In this document: positions 9,418-18,472 of the stretch, piece after piece
How the letters are laid out: every line of letters starts with the position of its first letter
How positions within the stretch are numbered: position 1 is the first letter of the stretch
Source of the DNA: PALSA-270 sp963770915
GTDB lineage: Bacteria > Acidobacteriota > Terriglobia > Terriglobales > Acidobacteriaceae
Assembly: GCA_963770915.1 (NCBI GenBank)
Contig: CAVYRG010000001.1
Coordinates: forward strand, 372,001-436,000
Direction: 5' to 3'
DNA: 64,000 nt
Notes under the pieces: model-generated
Seen by the model: the letters and a program-made list of their open reading frames with translations, nothing else
Databases searched by the model: none
What the model was told of the DNA's origin: nothing
Position numbers and translations under genes: made by a program

Positions 9418-10518
9418 CTAGATGCGCTCGATCGTTTCCGCCGCGAACTCGATCTCCGGGCTTTCCTGGTAAACAAGCAACTGTCGTACCTGCTCGCGCT
9501 CATCGTCGGTTTTGGGCTTGAATGCGATCCCCATGCCGTAGCCGGGGTGCTTGCTCTGCACCCTGCCCCGCACTCGCAGGCGAAAATTCAGAGTCCGCAG
9601 TTCGATGATGATGTGCGTGCCCACCGGCAAAGGCTGCGTCGTCTCCACATAGCAACCGCCGGCGCTGATATCGGTGAGGGTGCAGTGCTGCAGAATATCG
9701 CCCAAAGGCGTATGCACATTCACGCCCAGGCGGCAGGAGCGGCGCGGTTGTTCGCGGCGCTCGGACGGGTCGAGCTTCGCTTCGTCAACATGGGCACCGG
9801 TGCGGGAGAGCATGGGGGGGGCGGTCTCGACTCTCTCTTCGTGCGGTGTTCGGTTGCGATCCAGCCAATTGTCGAGCGCACGTCGCGAAGTCTGGGGCAC
9901 GTGACTAAAATGAACCCCGACCCGGCCGTGCGCATCTTGCCAAACCACGTCTCCAGAAAGGCGCAAGACTGTAGGGTCGCCAGGCAGAGTGAATTGGAAG
10001 TACACGCGACAGGGCCCCGGCATTGCGTCCCGGGAATGGAGCGCCGCACCCTCCTGGCTCAGATTGAGCAGAGGGGCCGGGAAATCCGCTGTGGTGGCAT
10101 AAGAAATCGAAGCTTGCGCCGCGACGTGCAGGCGCTCGTTGTTTCGTCTCTCACTCGGCAGAAGAGTCAAGGCTGCTTGCAGACTTTCCGCTGCACGTTC
10201 CGCAGAGATCGGCTTGAATAGTAGAAAATTGGCGCCCTGGGCAAACAACTCGTGCATTTCGTTGTGGGCGTCCACCATCGCGACAATCAGAACCGGCTTG
10301 TCGCCGTCCTTGGCGCGGACCACAGCCATCCATTGCTTGGCGGCCGATTCATTCTCGCAATCCACGATGGCGACAGCGAAAGAACTACTTCGCAGCCGAT
10401 TTTCCGCGGACTGCCAATCTTCGCAGTACTCCACTTCGAGACTGCGGCTTTGAAGAACCGGGCGGAGCACTTCCGACGCTTCCGCGTCGGCGCTCACCAC
10501 TAGGGCGCGGTTTGGCAT
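9418..10518 (-). CDS. Receiver-like domain with two PilZ domains
   Basis: 366 aa. Residues 1-120 look like a response-regulator receiver fold, with VDCEN giving a candidate acceptor Asp near 53 and FKPIS giving the conserved Lys near 102. Two PilZ modules follow. The first has RRNNER and NLSQEG, the second REQPR and DISAGG, both matching the RxxxR...[D/N]xSxxG cyclic-di-GMP binding pattern. Such proteins act in the cytoplasm on motility, pili or polysaccharide output. A minor pilin operon starts about 900 bp downstream and an exopolysaccharide locus about 14 kb away, either of which could be a target; this is inference. Confidence 0.85.
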   Translation of the reverse strand: MPNRALVVSADAEASEVLRPVLQSRSLEVEYCEDWQSAENRLRSSSFAVAIVDCENESAAKQWMAVVRAKDGDKPVLIVAMVDAHNEMHELFAQGANFLLFKPISAERAAESLQAALTLLPSERRNNERLHVAAQASISYATTADFPAPLLNLSQEGAALHSRDAMPGPCRVYFQFTLPGDPTVLRLSGDVVWQDAHGRVGVHFSHVPQTSRRALDNWLDRNRTPHEERVETAPPMLSRTGAHVDEAKLDPSERREQPRRSCRLGVNVHTPLGDILQHCTLTDISAGGCYVETTQPLPVGTHIIIELRTLNFRLRVRGRVQSKHPGYGMGIAFKPKTDDEREQVRQLLVYQESPEIEFAAETIERI

Positions 10519-10715
10519 ATGAACCGAATCTTAAGTACCGGCGGGTGGACCGACAAGTTACTGCCGTCATTTGACGAGCTTAAAGCTGTTGGAAAACTTC
10601 AGTAATCTGGAGTCATCCCAAATAACCCGATATGTTTCGGTAGAAGTACTGTTTGGGCTTCACACGCGTTCTCCGACGGAGCGCTCCGCCGAGAGTTCAG
10701 AAAGCGAAAAGAATT

Positions 10716-11138
10716 ATGCCGTCACGTGTCGGAAACTGGATGATGGCCGCCGGCGTTCTCATGGCCCTCTGCGGACTCTGCCTGTTGCCGGGGGCATTCG
10801 GGAGAACAGGGGACAGCAATCTCTTGGGGCTCGCGGGAACGCTATTCGGGATGGGAGCGCTGACTGCGGCCGCCGGTTTCTACCTGAATGCGCACAATCT
10901 GCGAGCTCAGGCCGGCAGTGGAGCCGCGGCAGCGGCCGGCCGGTCCAGCCGCCCACGTGGCGCTTGCGATCTGTGCCGCAGCGAAATGCCGGTCGTGCAC
11001 TGCAAAGTTCACCGCTTTCATCTTTGCGGTAGATGCCTGGCCGAGCATTACGATTTCCGCTCCTGCGTTTATGTTCCCAGCACGCGGCGCGTCGAAACCA
11101 AGAGTGAGCGGGCCATAGCAGCCAAGGTGGGACGTTGA
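10716..11138 (+). CDS. Small membrane protein with C-terminal Cys/His zinc-finger-like domain
   Basis: 140 aa from the ATG at 10716 (a longer frame reaches 10653). Residues ~5-25 and ~35-55 form two hydrophobic helices with a short loop. A Gly/Ala-rich linker leads to a C-terminal CDLC...HCKVHRFHLCGRC block, whose CxxC and CxxC pairs plus His residues look like a treble-clef or zinc-ribbon site. Function is not recognised. It is divergent from the PilZ gene (about 200 bp between them) and lies upstream of the pilin operon. It could be a membrane-anchored small zinc protein facing the cytoplasm. Confidence 0.65.
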   Translation: MPSRVGNWMMAAGVLMALCGLCLLPGAFGRTGDSNLLGLAGTLFGMGALTAAAGFYLNAHNLRAQAGSGAAAAAGRSSRPRGACDLCRSEMPVVHCKVHRFHLCGRCLAEHYDFRSCVYVPSTRRVETKSERAIAAKVGR

Positions 11139-11177
11139 CCGCGATTAGCTCTTTCCATTGCGTTTAGAGGCCAAAAT

Positions 11178-11214
11178 GACCAACGTTTCGGGGCGCGATT
11201 ACGTTACGTTGGTC
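11178..11214 (+). promoter_or_regulatory. 9-bp inverted repeat in the leader of the pilin operon
   Basis: GACCAACGT (11178-11186) and ACGTTGGTC (11206-11214) are perfect inverted repeats separated by 19 nt. They lie about 225 bp before the fimT-like start and just after the end of the small membrane protein gene. Without a T-tract a terminator is doubtful; an operator or RNA hairpin is possible. Confidence 0.3.
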
Positions 11215-11437
11215 CCGTCCCAATCAAGGACCTTGGTGCTTTGACGGCTTCGATACCCCTCCATACGATGAAGTCTGCTGCGGGTCATTCCGCAACACCG
11301 CTGATGGCGGAGCGGCAACCCTCCCTCTGAATCCGCAGTGAGCGTCCGTGTGAGGCCCCTGGGGGCTCGGCGGCGGGTTCGGGAATCCAGTGCGCAGAAT
11401 GAACTGTCCGGAACCTCTCCCCGATAGGAAAGAACTC

Positions 11438-12088
11438 ATGGTGTCGAACAAGGCTCGCGGATTTTCGCTGCTTGAGATGGCGGTGGTTTTATCCATCGCC
11501 ATGATCGTGATGAGCGTGGCTGTCATCAGCCTGCAGCCGGCACTGCGGGACTCCCACGTAAATCAGGCGTACAACTCGACCCTGGCGCAAATCCGCAACG
11601 CGCGCGAGCGGGCGGTCGAGGGCCGCCAACAATATATTGTCTGCTTCGGCACGGATTCGCCGAAGGGCGCGGCGACTCCGCTGGGCGCCCCTACGGTGCG
11701 AAGCATTCAGGTGTACCAGTGGCCCGCCGGCTCGGCCTTGTCGTCGGCGGTACAGATCAGCAAGATTGAGCTGCCCAGCGATATCCAGTTTCAGACTCTG
11801 GCCGGCATGCCCACCAGCGCCGCCACCGTTCCCGACGGATTTGGAACGGGAAGTGTGGCTCTGGCCTTCGATCAGGGTGTCGCCGGGGGCGCGACCGATC
11901 AGATCATGTTCCTCCCCGACGGCTCGGCGCGCGACACCAACGGGAACTACAACAGCGGAGTTCTCTATTTGGCCCGAACCGGAGATCTGTACAGCTCGCG
12001 GGCCATCAGCGTGTTCGGCGGCAGCGGGCGTATCCGGGGCTGGCGATTAGTGAATAACAGTGGTACCGCAACATGGATTCAACAATGA
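11438..12088 (+). CDS. FimT/GspH-type minor pseudopilin
   Basis: 216 aa from ATG 11438; a longer frame begins at 11390 but this start places the prepilin leader correctly. The leader KARG is followed by FSLLEMAVVLSIAMIVMSVAVI, a canonical class III signal with Glu at +5, cleaved and N-methylated by PilD. The rest is a Gly/Ser-rich globular domain containing VALAFDQG, IMFLPDGSARD and GVLYLARTGDLYSSRAISVFGGSGRIRGW, typical of GspH/FimT C-termini. First gene of a four-gene operon; its TGA overlaps the next ATG (ATGA at 12085-12088). Predicted role: minor component that primes type IV pilus or type II-like filament assembly in the inner membrane. Confidence 0.88.
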   Translation: MVSNKARGFSLLEMAVVLSIAMIVMSVAVISLQPALRDSHVNQAYNSTLAQIRNARERAVEGRQQYIVCFGTDSPKGAATPLGAPTVRSIQVYQWPAGSALSSAVQISKIELPSDIQFQTLAGMPTSAATVPDGFGTGSVALAFDQGVAGGATDQIMFLPDGSARDTNGNYNSGVLYLARTGDLYSSRAISVFGGSGRIRGWRLVNNSGTATWIQQ

Positions 12089-12663
12089 AGATGCCTAAAC
12101 AAAATTCGGCGCGAAAGCACGGCCAGCGGGGATTCACCCTTCTGGAAGCGATTATTTCGACCACTATTGTAACCGTGGGACTGGTCGGTCTATTGGCGGT
12201 GTTTGCGGTGGCTGTGGGCTCCACGCAGACGGTGCAACTCGATATGCTGGCCCGCCAGAAAGCCACCGAGGCGCTGGAGAGCATCTACACCGCGCGCGAA
12301 ACCGCGCAGATCCAGTGGAGCCAGATTCAGAACCAGTCCGCCGGCGGCACCGGAATTTTCGTTGCCGGCATGGTTCCGCTCACGGACCCCGGCCCGGACG
12401 GGCTCGACGGCACCAACGATGACGTTCCCGCCGCTACGCTGATGGTTCCTGGTCCCAGCGGAGTGCTTACCGGAAAAACGCCGCCCGATGTCCCCATCGT
12501 GCTGAGCAATTTCCAGCGGCAGATTCTGATCACCAACGTCAACAACGCAGATGGCTCTTCGAATCTGAATTTGCGGCAGATTACGGTGACCATCCAATAT
12601 CCCACATCCATTAACAAACAGCGCAGCTACACGGTGCAGGCGCTGATCTCGTCATACCGTTGA
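12085..12663 (+). CDS. pilV: PilV-type minor pilin
   Basis: 192 aa from the ATG at 12085, chosen because it forms a 4-base ATGA overlap with the stop of the preceding gene; an in-frame ATG at 12073 is the alternative. The prepilin leader ends ...QRG and is followed by FTLLEAIISTTIVTVGLVGLLAVF, with Glu +5. The following LDMLARQKATEALESIYTARE segment is characteristic of PilV. It should join the minor pilin complex at the pilus tip with the neighbours. The overlap implies translational coupling to the FimT-like gene. Confidence 0.85.
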   Translation: MKMPKQNSARKHGQRGFTLLEAIISTTIVTVGLVGLLAVFAVAVGSTQTVQLDMLARQKATEALESIYTARETAQIQWSQIQNQSAGGTGIFVAGMVPLTDPGPDGLDGTNDDVPAATLMVPGPSGVLTGKTPPDVPIVLSNFQRQILITNVNNADGSSNLNLRQITVTIQYPTSINKQRSYTVQALISSYR

Positions 12664-12674
12664 GAGGCGAACTC

Positions 12675-13814
12675 ATGAAACCAGAATCGGAAAAAATCAT
12701 GAAAGCGAGCGCCTCCCGCGAAAAGCGCGGCTTCAGCATGGTTGAGCTGATGGTGGCCATGGCCGTGGGCTTGATCATCATGGGGGGCGCCATGGCGCTG
12801 TTCAAAAGCGGCATGCAGGCGACCATGCTGGTGACCGAGCAGGCAGAAATGCAGCAAAACGTGCGCGCCGCCCTGAACCTGATCGCGCAGGACGTGAGCA
12901 TGGCGGGCTCGGGGTTGCCCTCGGGCGGCCTGGCCCTGCCTTACGGTGCGGGCTCGGTGGCCTCTTTTTACGCCTGCAATCAAAAGCCGACCTGCTATCT
13001 GACGACCGACAAATATCCCACCGGGACGGTGGGGACCACGGCGGTTTCGAACTACATGTATGGGCTGATCCCAGGGCCACTGAACGGCATGGAGTCGGGC
13101 GGCCCGGCAAGCATCACAGCCACCAAGGGCGTGGCAGATTCCATCACCGTGGCTTATCAGGACTACAGCTTTCCGCTCAGCCAGTACACGATCGCGCTTG
13201 ACCCCAAGTACAAGTTCATCACGGCGACCGCACCGGTGACCCCGCCGGCGGGTTTCCCGGGCATCGTCAGCCCGACGGGAATTGTTCCCGGCGATCTGCT
13301 GCTATTGAAAAACAACAACGGCGCCGTCGTCGTGGAAGTTACCAGTGTCGTGGCCGCGGGTTTGGGCGGAACCATCAACTTCGCCGACGCCGATCCTCTC
13401 AAGATCAACCAATCCGGCGCCGCCAGCGGGAACGTCAAGGCCGCGCTTGCCGGTGGAGGAACGATCCAGGCCAATCGCATCTTCGCGGTGAGCTACTTCG
13501 TGGAAGTGCCGGCGGTAGCCGGACAAACTCCGCGCCTAATGCGACAGGTGAACGGACAAACGGCAGTCCCGGTGGCCGACAACATCATCGGCATGAATTT
13601 CACCTACGATATGTGCGATTCGGCGATCAATACCAAGACGTGCGCCGGCGTCACCGATCCGATTGGCAGCGGCTTCTCCCCCAACCAGATTCATAAAGTG
13701 AACATTCAGATGATGGGGCAGAGCGTGCTCTCCACCGGAAACCAGTCCAAGAGCATGGTCCTGGTCACCTCGGTGAGCACCAGAAATCTGTCCTACGTCA
13801 ATCGTTACCAGTAG
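12675..13814 (+). CDS. pilW: PilW-type minor pilin
   Basis: 379 aa from ATG 12675, preceded by a GAGAGG-type ribosome site; a TTG at 12660 overlapping the previous stop and an ATG at 12699 are alternatives. The leader KRG precedes FSMVELMVAMAVGLIIMGGAMALF, with Glu +5. The following MQQNVRAALNLIAQDVSMAGSG helix is the PilW hallmark. The C-terminal two thirds is a large globular domain that ends VTSVSTRNLSYVNRYQ, the common PilW/GspJ end. It is the third gene of the pilin operon, with an 11-nt gap to pilV and 37 nt to the next gene. Confidence 0.88.
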   Translation: MKPESEKIMKASASREKRGFSMVELMVAMAVGLIIMGGAMALFKSGMQATMLVTEQAEMQQNVRAALNLIAQDVSMAGSGLPSGGLALPYGAGSVASFYACNQKPTCYLTTDKYPTGTVGTTAVSNYMYGLIPGPLNGMESGGPASITATKGVADSITVAYQDYSFPLSQYTIALDPKYKFITATAPVTPPAGFPGIVSPTGIVPGDLLLLKNNNGAVVVEVTSVVAAGLGGTINFADADPLKINQSGAASGNVKAALAGGGTIQANRIFAVSYFVEVPAVAGQTPRLMRQVNGQTAVPVADNIIGMNFTYDMCDSAINTKTCAGVTDPIGSGFSPNQIHKVNIQMMGQSVLSTGNQSKSMVLVTSVSTRNLSYVNRYQ

Positions 13815-13851
13815 GAGTGCACGAGCAAGGCACGTTTCAGGAGACGAGTCT

Positions 13852-16722
13852 ATGGGCAAGGAAAAACACAGTTCGCGGGGTTTTACGCTGATCGCGAGTT
13901 TGCTATTGCTGCTATTGCTTTCGGCCATCGCGGTGGGGCTGATGTACACCGTCACGGGGTCGGGCCACGTCGGCAGCAACGATTTGGAGGCGAACACCGC
14001 CTACTATGGTGCAGAATCCGGCATGGAGAAACTGACCGCTGACGTGCTTAGCTTGTACCAGCAAAATTTAAATCCCACGCAAACGGATCTGAACAAGCTG
14101 GCCAAGAGCTCGCCGCCTTCCAGCGCGCAAGTGGCAGGTATGACTTTTCTGGAGAACGTGCAATGGAATAACGTGGATAAGAACGGCAAGCCGGTCACCA
14201 GCACCGGCGTGGTCAGCGCGGGTGCGTATGCCGGATTGACTGCAGAAGTCATTCCGATGACGTTGCAGGTCAGCGCCATGCGGCCTTCGGGGGCGACGGT
14301 GAACATGACCCGTGGCGTAGAGATCGCGCTGATTCCGGTTTTCCAGTTCGGAGTTTTTTCCGATAGCGATCTTTCGTACTATCCCGGTCCTGCCTTTGCA
14401 TTCCTGGGGCGGGTTCACACTAACGGCAATATGTACCTGAACGCTGACAGCGGACCGCTCGTCATGGGTGACAAAGTCACCGCCGTGGGCCAGATTCTTC
14501 GCGACCGCCTGGCCAACAACTACACCGCCAGCAAAGCCAATGGCTATTTCGGCGATGTGTTTCTGGCCACCAGCACCGGCGCTTGCGACGCTTACGGGCT
14601 GTCGATCATGCCAGGGCAAAAGGCGATTGCCCGGCCAAACTCTTGCGTAAATTGGGGCCCAGATACCGACAACTCCACGGATGATTCCAGTTGGAGCGGC
14701 GGCATCCCGACCAACAACGGCTGGGCTAACTCCACAAGTTTCACCGGGACCATTTCGCCCAAGACATTTAACAACTTCGCCGTGATCGGCGTGCCGCCGC
14801 TGCAGTTGCCGTTCGTCACCGGCAGCCAGGTGGGCTCGGCCGACTCGCAGATCGAGATCATCCGCAAGCCGGCAACGACGGCGGAGTCAGCGTCCTCTCC
14901 CCTCGGAGCTTCGCGAGAATACAACAAGGCCAACATCCACATCTTGCTGGGAGACAACGAAGCTGAGCTACATCCCGATGGAAGTGCGAACGATGCTAAC
15001 GATGTCCAACTGGAGGTCCAGCAGTGCGAGCCAGTCGCGAAAACTGGCGGCAATAGCTGCTTTGCCATCGGCGATCCGGCGGTCGGCGATCCTTATTTGG
15101 CGGCCCCGCGTTGCGCCCCCACCGCCAATGCCGCGGCGCCTTATCCCCTACCCATGAAGAACGAGCAGGGCTGCGCAGCTTACCCTGCAGGCACCTGGCC
15201 GCTGGTCCGGGGCTGGATTCGTGTGGAGTATCTCGACAAGAACACTCTAACCTGGAAGGGAATCACACAGGAATGGCTTCAGTACGGCTTCGCCCGCAAC
15301 GTCACGCCCCCCACCACGCCGGTAGGCGGCGCCAAGGCTAACAACGTCCATCCCGACGCGATCCTGATTTTCCAGGAATTGGCAGACCGTGACGGCAACG
15401 GGGCGGTCACGAATGGCGCAGTAAAGCGACAAACCGGAACCGATAGCAAAGGAAAACCGATCTACCAGGCCATGGGCACGGAGAGCACGGCTGCGGTGGG
15501 CGGCAACGGCAACAATTTCTATCCCATCAACTTTTTCGATGCCCGCGAGGGTTTTCCTCGAGATAGCACAACCTTGGGCGGAACCCAGTGCCCTGTCAAC
15601 GGTGTGATGAATGCTGTGGAAATTGACGTGGGCAACCTAGCCAAATGGGCGGCCGGCACGGGCGACTATGCGGCTGGGAGTGGAACGAATGTCAACATCG
15701 GCCCGCAAAACGGCTATCTAGTCTATTTCTCCGACCGGCGTGGCATGGAACTGAATCCAAATTCCAATCCCGCCAACGTCACGAACGGCGAAGCAGGCCT
15801 CGAGGACGACATCAACAGCGGCGACGTGAACAACGGCTTGCCGGATGGAAAGCTGGAGGCGAATACACCCGGCTACAACGCGGGCAGCACGTTTTCACCC
15901 GAAGATGTGGACCAGGATGGCGTGCTCGACAATTGGGGTTCGGAAGACATTGGCGATGGCTTTGGGCTCGATACCAGCAGCCACAATGGCACCAGAATTC
16001 CCAACCCTTATCAAGCCACCGATTGCCTGAATGGAGGACGGCAAAACTGGGTGTCCGGTGCGCGCCACGTATTGCGCTTGGTGGATGGAGGCATGACTGT
16101 GGGTGGGCAAACTTACCTGCCATTGCCAGGCTTCACGGTCGCGTCGGAAAATCCTGTTTACATTCTTGGCGATTACAACAGCAACGTGAACGATACAGTC
16201 TGGAATAATCCTCCCGTCGACCCCGCGTCCCATTCGGCAGCCTCGGTCATTGCCGATGCCGTTACTCTGCTCTCTAATGCCTGGACCGATCTCAACGACA
16301 TGAATAACCCCCTGAACCTCGGAGGGCGGCAACCAGCCGTGGGTAACGATACCTCGTTCCGCCTGGCGATAGCGGCAGGCAAGAACATGAACTTCCCACA
16401 GATCGCCGGCCTCCGAAAGGATTTTGGAACCGACGGCGGTGTGCACAATTTCCTGCGTTACCTCGAGGATCTTGGCAACATTCAATTGAACTATCGCGGC
16501 TCGATGGTGAGCATGTATTACTCGGAATACGCGACCGGCATTTTCAAGTGCTGTACCCTTGTCTACGGTCCGCCTTCACGTAACTACTCCTTTGATAAGA
16601 ACTTTCTCGATCCGACGCAGCTTCCCCCCGGCACGCCGATGCTGCAGGATATCGACACCCTGAGCTACTGGCAGAATTTCACTCCGTGCACCACGCAAAG
16701 CGGAGGCAGTTGCACCAACTAG
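13852..16722 (+). CDS. Very large PilX-like pilin-related protein (956 aa)
   Basis: The N-terminus SRG-FTLIASLLLLLLLSAIAVGLMYTVTG followed by NDLEANTAYYGAESGMEKLTADVL matches the PilX N-terminal domain. As in PilX/GspK, Glu +5 is absent, which favours a tip position. The protein then continues for roughly 850 residues, far longer than the usual ~200. The extension is Asn/Gly/Asp-rich, with few Cys, and contains DVDQDGVLDNWG near residue 685, a calcium-binding thrombospondin-3/EF-hand-like loop. It may take the place of a PilY1-type adhesin, since no pilY1 follows. It ends the operon and is followed by a strong terminator. ATG 13852 has AGGAG upstream. Confidence 0.8.
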   Translation: MGKEKHSSRGFTLIASLLLLLLLSAIAVGLMYTVTGSGHVGSNDLEANTAYYGAESGMEKLTADVLSLYQQNLNPTQTDLNKLAKSSPPSSAQVAGMTFLENVQWNNVDKNGKPVTSTGVVSAGAYAGLTAEVIPMTLQVSAMRPSGATVNMTRGVEIALIPVFQFGVFSDSDLSYYPGPAFAFLGRVHTNGNMYLNADSGPLVMGDKVTAVGQILRDRLANNYTASKANGYFGDVFLATSTGACDAYGLSIMPGQKAIARPNSCVNWGPDTDNSTDDSSWSGGIPTNNGWANSTSFTGTISPKTFNNFAVIGVPPLQLPFVTGSQVGSADSQIEIIRKPATTAESASSPLGASREYNKANIHILLGDNEAELHPDGSANDANDVQLEVQQCEPVAKTGGNSCFAIGDPAVGDPYLAAPRCAPTANAAAPYPLPMKNEQGCAAYPAGTWPLVRGWIRVEYLDKNTLTWKGITQEWLQYGFARNVTPPTTPVGGAKANNVHPDAILIFQELADRDGNGAVTNGAVKRQTGTDSKGKPIYQAMGTESTAAVGGNGNNFYPINFFDAREGFPRDSTTLGGTQCPVNGVMNAVEIDVGNLAKWAAGTGDYAAGSGTNVNIGPQNGYLVYFSDRRGMELNPNSNPANVTNGEAGLEDDINSGDVNNGLPDGKLEANTPGYNAGSTFSPEDVDQDGVLDNWGSEDIGDGFGLDTSSHNGTRIPNPYQATDCLNGGRQNWVSGARHVLRLVDGGMTVGGQTYLPLPGFTVASENPVYILGDYNSNVNDTVWNNPPVDPASHSAASVIADAVTLLSNAWTDLNDMNNPLNLGGRQPAVGNDTSFRLAIAAGKNMNFPQIAGLRKDFGTDGGVHNFLRYLEDLGNIQLNYRGSMVSMYYSEYATGIFKCCTLVYGPPSRNYSFDKNFLDPTQLPPGTPMLQDIDTLSYWQNFTPCTTQSGGSCTN

Positions 16723-16754
16723 GAAGCCGCCCGACGAAAGCTGCATCCTGGCAT

Positions 16755-16790
16755 GCCCCAATCCCTTCCGGCGGGATTGGGGCTTTTTTT
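16755..16790 (+). terminator. Rho-independent terminator of the pilin operon
   Basis: GCCCCAATCCC (16755-16765) and GGGATTGGGGC (16773-16783) form a perfect 11-bp stem with a 7-nt loop TTCCGGC, followed directly by seven T (16784-16790). It lies 33 nt after the PilX-like stop. Confidence 0.93.
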
Positions 16791-16830
16791 ATCTCCGCGT
16801 ATGATGTTGGCGCTAGCTACCACGCATCAC

Positions 16831-16843
16831 GGAGGACCTCTTG
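16831..16843 (+). promoter_or_regulatory. Ribosome binding site fixing a TTG start
   Basis: GGAGG at 16831-16835 lies 5 nt before TTG at 16841. The domain motif FWDVGGVL follows within eight codons and no ATG or GTG is available in frame nearby, so TTG is the likely start of the HAD gene. Confidence 0.75.
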
Positions 16844-17452
16844 CCCGGCATCAAAGCAATTTTCTGGGATGTCGGCGGCGTATTGCTGACCAACGCCTGG
16901 GACCACGACCAGCGCCGCCGCGCTTTGCAGCATTTTTCGCTCGACGAGGCCGAATTCGACGACCGCCACGAGATGCTGGTCTCGTCGTTTGAGCGCGGCA
17001 AGATCGGCCTGAACGAATATCTGGATCGCACGATCTTTTATCGTCCGCGATCGTTCACCCGAGAGGCGTTTTGCGAGTATCTCTATTCGCTCTCTCAGCC
17101 AGACCCTGACTCGCTGGCTCTGGCGCGCCAGCTGGCGAACTCCTGTAAGTACCTCATGTCCACCATCAACAACGAATCGCTGGATTTGAATCGCTACCGC
17201 ATTCAGACCTTCGGCCTGCACGAGATCTTCACTCTGTTCGTGAGTTCCTGCTTTGTGGGATTGCGCAAGCCGGAGGAAGGAATCTATCGGCTGGCCATCG
17301 ATCTCACGCAGAGCGTGCCGAAGGAAAGTTGCTTTATTGACGATCGCGCCTTGAATCTGGAATCGGCGGCGCGCATGGGAATGAAAACCATCCGCTTCGA
17401 GAACGCCGCTCAGCTTCGAAGCGAACTGGGAAAGCTGGGAGTAGACGCGTGA
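16841..17452 (+). CDS. HAD-superfamily hydrolase (YihX-like)
   Basis: 203 aa starting at TTG 16841. Motif I is FWDVGGVL (Asp nucleophile near residue 9, with Gly at the usual second Asp, as in YihX-like phosphatases). Motif III Lys lies in GLRKPEEGIYRLAI, and motif IV is CFIDDRALNLESA. The region between is a helical C1 cap. It should dephosphorylate a small phosphometabolite in the cytoplasm; the substrate cannot be read from sequence. It is a single gene between the pilin-operon terminator and a convergent gene 9 bp away. Confidence 0.85.
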   Translation: MPGIKAIFWDVGGVLLTNAWDHDQRRRALQHFSLDEAEFDDRHEMLVSSFERGKIGLNEYLDRTIFYRPRSFTREAFCEYLYSLSQPDPDSLALARQLANSCKYLMSTINNESLDLNRYRIQTFGLHEIFTLFVSSCFVGLRKPEEGIYRLAIDLTQSVPKESCFIDDRALNLESAARMGMKTIRFENAAQLRSELGKLGVDA

Positions 17453-17461
17453 AACGCAGTT

Positions 17462-18433
17462 CTAGCTCTTGCGCGCCGCGCGAGGCATTGCGCTTGCACT
17501 CTGGGTCGACGGAGCCGCGGCGGTTTCCGAGACAGCCAAGCTGAGATCGCTGGACCAGCAATCGGCCAAGGTCTTCCACTCGCCATTCTGCTGGCGGGCG
17601 AAAATCATCAGGTATTTGCCGCGTTCTTCGCGGCGCTTCCCCACGGCGACCGGAACCAGCGTCTTGCAGCGTCCGGCTTCGTAAGCGATATCGCCGAATA
17701 GTTCCACGCGCAGGGGATCCAGATCGGCCTCGCCCAGCCCCGCGTCCAGAGCAGCGAAAAAGAATTCCCGGATGGCGGCGGCGCCGCGCACGGCAGGCGT
17801 ATTCGGCCGCAGCACCAGCGCGTCGGGTGCATAAAGCTCAACCAAATCGTCGAGCTGCTTTGTGTTGCAGGCCTGGGCCCAGTCCTGGCTCATTCTGCGA
17901 ACCGCCGCTTCGGCTCGGCTGAGCGAAGCTCCGGCAAGCGAAGGGCGGGAACGACCGGTCTCACGCCCCGCGGGCGCGGCGGCGTGCACATCCCCAGCCA
18001 TCGGAGCTCCATTCGACCCAGGAAAATAGTGGTGGTGGTAGTGGTGGTGATAGTGGTGTTCGCCGGCCTGCAGGTTGGCGGGCGCAAAACCACTGCCCGG
18101 TTCTGCCGATGGTTCTTGTGATGCCGCACGCAACGCAGCGCCGCAGTAAGCGCAAAAACGGTTTCCCTCTGGGTTGGGAGCATTGCACGAGGGGCAAACG
18201 CCGCTTACTCGCCGATCCATCGCCGCCGCGGTCGCATTCACGGCTTCTTCGGTATCCGAGTCGAGCGCCATTTTCTGAATAGCCTGGAAAGCGGCGGAAA
18301 CAGCCTCCTGGCTCACGTTGGGGCGGCGCATATCCGCTTGCAGACGCGTGAAAAACTCATCGACGGATTGATCGTTCTGCACTCCGGATGCTGGAGCGTT
18401 GCCGGCGGCTTGTGGTTTGGTTTCGCGATCCAC
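17462..18433 (-). CDS. Zinc-ribbon, His-rich, NTF2-like (SgcJ/DUF4440-type) protein
   Basis: 323 aa. A short helical N-terminus is followed by a zinc ribbon with C80-x2-C83 and C94-x2-C97. A His/Tyr tract comes next at residues 126-136 (HHYHHHYHHHY, bases 18026-18058), then a Pro/Gly linker and a C-terminal NTF2-like cone domain at ~178-295 (WAQACNTKQLDDLVELYAPDALV, GKYLMIFARQQNGEWKTLADCWSSD). NTF2-like domains bind or act on small ligands; no catalytic assignment is possible. No signal peptide, so cytoplasmic. The His tract could bind metal. Downstream end of a minus-strand pair with the small TonB-domain gene, 39 bp apart. Confidence 0.75.
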   Translation of the reverse strand: MDRETKPQAAGNAPASGVQNDQSVDEFFTRLQADMRRPNVSQEAVSAAFQAIQKMALDSDTEEAVNATAAAMDRRVSGVCPSCNAPNPEGNRFCAYCGAALRAASQEPSAEPGSGFAPANLQAGEHHYHHHYHHHYFPGSNGAPMAGDVHAAAPAGRETGRSRPSLAGASLSRAEAAVRRMSQDWAQACNTKQLDDLVELYAPDALVLRPNTPAVRGAAAIREFFFAALDAGLGEADLDPLRVELFGDIAYEAGRCKTLVPVAVGKRREERGKYLMIFARQQNGEWKTLADCWSSDLSLAVSETAAAPSTQSASAMPRAARKS

Positions 18434-18472
18434 GGCGCTTCCAATAGAGTTTCATTCTAGTCGATAACGATT

